A DNA stretch of 64,000 bases from JAGVPT01 sp963772165 (GTDB lineage Bacteria; Bacteroidota; Ignavibacteria; UBA10030; UBA8401). The position numbers were made by a program, and so were the translations under genes. Below, piece after piece: positions 61,958-64,000 of the stretch (positions within the stretch are counted from its first letter, which is position 1; each line of letters starts with the position of its first letter). The stretch spans positions 186,001 through 250,000 of the forward strand of contig CAVYWA010000009.1 of the NCBI GenBank assembly GCA_963772165.1. The letters are read 5' to 3'. The notes under the pieces are model-generated. The model searched no databases. It was not told the origin of the DNA and saw only the letters and a list, made by a program, of their open reading frames with translations.

Positions 61958-63193
61958 CTATGTTCTCAAGCATTCAACAACGTCCAAATTCGCTGCACGC
62001 CGGGCCGGCATCACTCCCGCAGTGAAGCCGATGACGGAGAGAACGATGACCGTCGCCACCGTGACTTCAAGAGAAAGCACAGGCGTTCCGACAAATTCCT
62101 GAATGGGGATAAGCTGCATCGCTTCAATGATGCCGTACGCAATCGCAAAACCGATGGACGAACCGATCGAAATGATGAAAAACGTTTCCATGAAGAATTG
62201 AAAAAGAATATTCGACCGCTTCGCACCGACCGCCCGCTTGATGCCGATCTCTTTGATCCGTTCCTGCACCACGATATACATGATGTTGGCGACCCCAATT
62301 CCACCGACCGCCAGCGTGAAGCTCCCGATTAAACCCATGAACAAGTTGAAGGCAAGAAAGAAATAAAATAGAAATTTATCGAACATGCTTGTATCCCAGA
62401 TCCAGACAGCATCGTGGTCGGCCGGGTCGAACCTGTACCGTTTCCCAAGCACCTCCCTCACCTGGTCGTCCACCTCCTCCGCCTTCGACGGGTCTTTCGG
62501 CTGGAAGATGATGTTCTGAAGATGGATTTCGCCGAACACTGAAGAATATGTCGATGCCGGAATAAAAATCCGGTCCTGGTCGCGTGAATTGTACGATGAA
62601 TTCTGTGTCTTCTTCTGCATCACGCCGATCACCGTGAACGGGACATCGCCGACGTAGATCAATCTGCCCACCGCCTGCGTTTCGCCGAACAAAAACTCTT
62701 TCACTTTGTCACCGATCAGGACAACCCTTCTTCGCTCTTTCAGGTCGAGGTCGTCCACGAATCTTCCCCCGGGCTCGGGAATGATGTTCCTCATTTCCGC
62801 GTAGATCGGATAGACTCCCGTGATTGCGGGGTTGAGGATATTTTCGCCCATGTGAACCGGCACGCGCCACTTCGTGTACTCCGGGCTGATGGCTCGAACA
62901 CCGGAAACCTGAGATTCAATCAGTTTTGCGTCCTCCTCCACGAATGAGATTTGCCGGCCCGTTCCAAATCCCTCAAACGCTTTCGTCGTCTTGCCGGGAA
63001 ACATGATGGAGATGCTTTCGCCGATGCCGTGCATATTGGTGCTCAGCTGTTTTTTGAACCCGAGCCCAAATGCAATAAGAACGATGATGGCAACCGTCCC
63101 CCACGTAATGCCAAAAACAGTCAGGAACACGCGCAGCTTTTGCATGCGCAGGTCGAGGATAAATTCGGACAGTATGGTGCGGAATTGATCCAT
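61958..63193 (-). CDS. MacB/FtsX-type ABC permease, single module
   Basis: It has 411 residues, paralogous to the gene at 60671 and following the membrane-fusion gene with a 2-bp gap. TM1 is near 19-40, a MacB_PCD periplasmic domain follows, and three helices close the protein. The linker is RIKEIGIKRAVGAKRSNILFQ and the tail ANLDVVECLRT departs from the PVESLRYE ending. Two different single-module permeases may pair as a heterodimer, as in other split MacB-like systems. Confidence 0.93.
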   Translation of the reverse strand: MDQFRTILSEFILDLRMQKLRVFLTVFGITWGTVAIIVLIAFGLGFKKQLSTNMHGIGESISIMFPGKTTKAFEGFGTGRQISFVEEDAKLIESQVSGVRAISPEYTKWRVPVHMGENILNPAITGVYPIYAEMRNIIPEPGGRFVDDLDLKERRRVVLIGDKVKEFLFGETQAVGRLIYVGDVPFTVIGVMQKKTQNSSYNSRDQDRIFIPASTYSSVFGEIHLQNIIFQPKDPSKAEEVDDQVREVLGKRYRFDPADHDAVWIWDTSMFDKFLFYFFLAFNLFMGLIGSFTLAVGGIGVANIMYIVVQERIKEIGIKRAVGAKRSNILFQFFMETFFIISIGSSIGFAIAYGIIEAMQLIPIQEFVGTPVLSLEVTVATVIVLSVIGFTAGVMPARRAANLDVVECLRT

Positions 63194-63195
63194 CG

Positions 63196-64000
63196 TTAAT
63201 CGATTTTCTTGACCGGCTTCTCGAACACTTCATCTCCCTCTTTCAATCCGTCGAGCACTTCGATATTGATCGCGTCGCTGAGGCCCGTTTTAATCACACG
63301 CTGCTCTTCCTTGCCGGCGCCGAGAGCAAGTTTCACGATCGCGGAATCGTTTCTAAAAGTGACAACGCGTTCCGGGATCATGAGGACGTTTTCTTTCTTT
63401 TGAATGATGATATTAGCGTTCGCGGAGTACCCGGCGCGTAACGTTGCGTTGCTCGTCTTCGGAATGAGAATCTCTATCGCGAAGACGGTTGCGTTCTCTT
63501 TTTTGTCCGCCTTCAATGAAATTTTCCTGAGCGTTCCCTGGATCGTATCGTTCGGAAGCGCTCCAACTTTCAGCTCGGTCGCCATCCCTTCTTTCAACTT
63601 ACCGACGTCGATCTCGTCCACGGTTCCCTTGAACAGAAGCCGTTCCATGCTCGCCATCTTCATTAAGATGGTCCCTTCCTGGTACGTGGTCAGGGGAGTT
63701 ACCGGATCGCCGACCTGGACAGATTCGCTCAGCACATACCCGCTGATAGGTGCTTTGACAATAGACTCAATTTTGGTATTGCCGATATCGACCCGCCCGC
63801 TTTCGAGAAGTGCGAGATTCTCATTGGCAATTTTTAGATGAAGATCGCCTTCCTGGGCCTTGCGCTGTGCATCTTCGTATTCTTTGCTCGAAATCATTTT
63901 TTTCTTATACATCACCTCTTCCCGCGCAAGGTCCTTCGACACATTTTCAACTTCGACCTCCGCAAGCTGGACTCCTCTTTTCGCATCGGCGAGTTCCTGT
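63196..64000 (-). CDS. Membrane-fusion (MacA/HlyD-like) protein, N-terminus outside window
   Basis: The frame is open from the stop at 63196 to the window edge (about 268 codons). It shows part of the coiled-coil hairpin (ELADAKRGVQLAEVEVENVS and on to LALLESG), the second lipoyl half (VKAPISGYVLSESVQVGDPV) and beta-barrel and MP domains (MATELKVGALPNDTIQG, VLMIPERVVTFRND). It ends VFEKPVKKID. It is the adaptor for the two single-module permeases downstream, with which it is tightly spaced. Confidence 0.92.
   Translation of the reverse strand, partial: QELADAKRGVQLAEVEVENVSKDLAREEVMYKKKMISSKEYEDAQRKAQEGDLHLKIANENLALLESGRVDIGNTKIESIVKAPISGYVLSESVQVGDPVTPLTTYQEGTILMKMASMERLLFKGTVDEIDVGKLKEGMATELKVGALPNDTIQGTLRKISLKADKKENATVFAIEILIPKTSNATLRAGYSANANIIIQKKENVLMIPERVVTFRNDSAIVKLALGAGKEEQRVIKTGLSDAINIEVLDGLKEGDEVFEKPVKKID

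Overview
This 64 kb window looks like chromosome from a Gram-negative bacterium of the Bacteroidota/Ignavibacteriota/Chlorobiota group. The signs are a type IX secretion (T9SS) sorting tail of the QNFPNPFNPSTTI type at about 6660-6907, many FtsX/MacB-type permeases of the 800-residue duplicated form, an outer-membrane barrel carrying a haem motif, and several putative promoters of the form TTG-N17-TAnATT(G), close to the TAnnTTTG element of that group. The exact genus cannot be fixed from the sequence. No rRNA, tRNA or CRISPR array was seen.

Layout. 1-2507: 5' part of uvrA (minus strand). 2670-6907: a possible small RNA or attenuator, then a large secreted VCBS/FG-GAP, beta-propeller and T9SS protein broken by at least seven frameshifts. 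7018-9596: rlmN, adk and a glycerophosphodiesterase. 9674-18784 (minus): acpS, a HAD phosphatase and aroQ; small conserved proteins; a NamZ-type muramidase; glutamate dehydrogenase with a histone-like basic tail; a membrane adenylate cyclase; a glycosyltransferase family 9 enzyme. 19120-21855: a MoxR-type AAA ATPase and VWA pair. 21967-24250: a porin-cytochrome fusion with two small monohaem proteins. 24472-27108 (minus): a PDZ, multi-TM, GAF and PP2C phosphatase.

27804-51522 is the most striking region. Seven tandem 800-residue FtsX/MacB permease genes (two frameshifted), two LolD/MacB-type ATPases and a membrane-fusion protein lie head to tail on the minus strand over 20 kb. Divergent from them is an NtrC-family response regulator with its histidine kinase. 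Between the two halves I see a good sigma-54 promoter (TGGCAT-N5-TTGCC, minus strand) and, about 90-110 bp upstream of it, two copies of a palindromic site (nGTTCG-N4-CGnACA) exactly 20 bp apart. Together these make a readable enhancer-promoter circuit by which the two-component system could switch on the exporter array. Two families of palindromic repeats fill the spacers of the array, and one copy of one family sits in frame inside the kinase gene.

51562-60524 is accessory: a DUF3795 protein, an ORF6N-domain gene bracketed by related repeats, a GH36-like hydrolase, a DUF1697 protein, an NAD(P)-binding protein, a GH20-like hexosaminidase, and a divergent pair of helix-turn-helix genes with a palindrome in the shared promoter. 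60671-64000 (minus) is a second exporter locus, with two single-module (about 410-residue) FtsX permeases and a membrane-fusion protein cut by the window edge.
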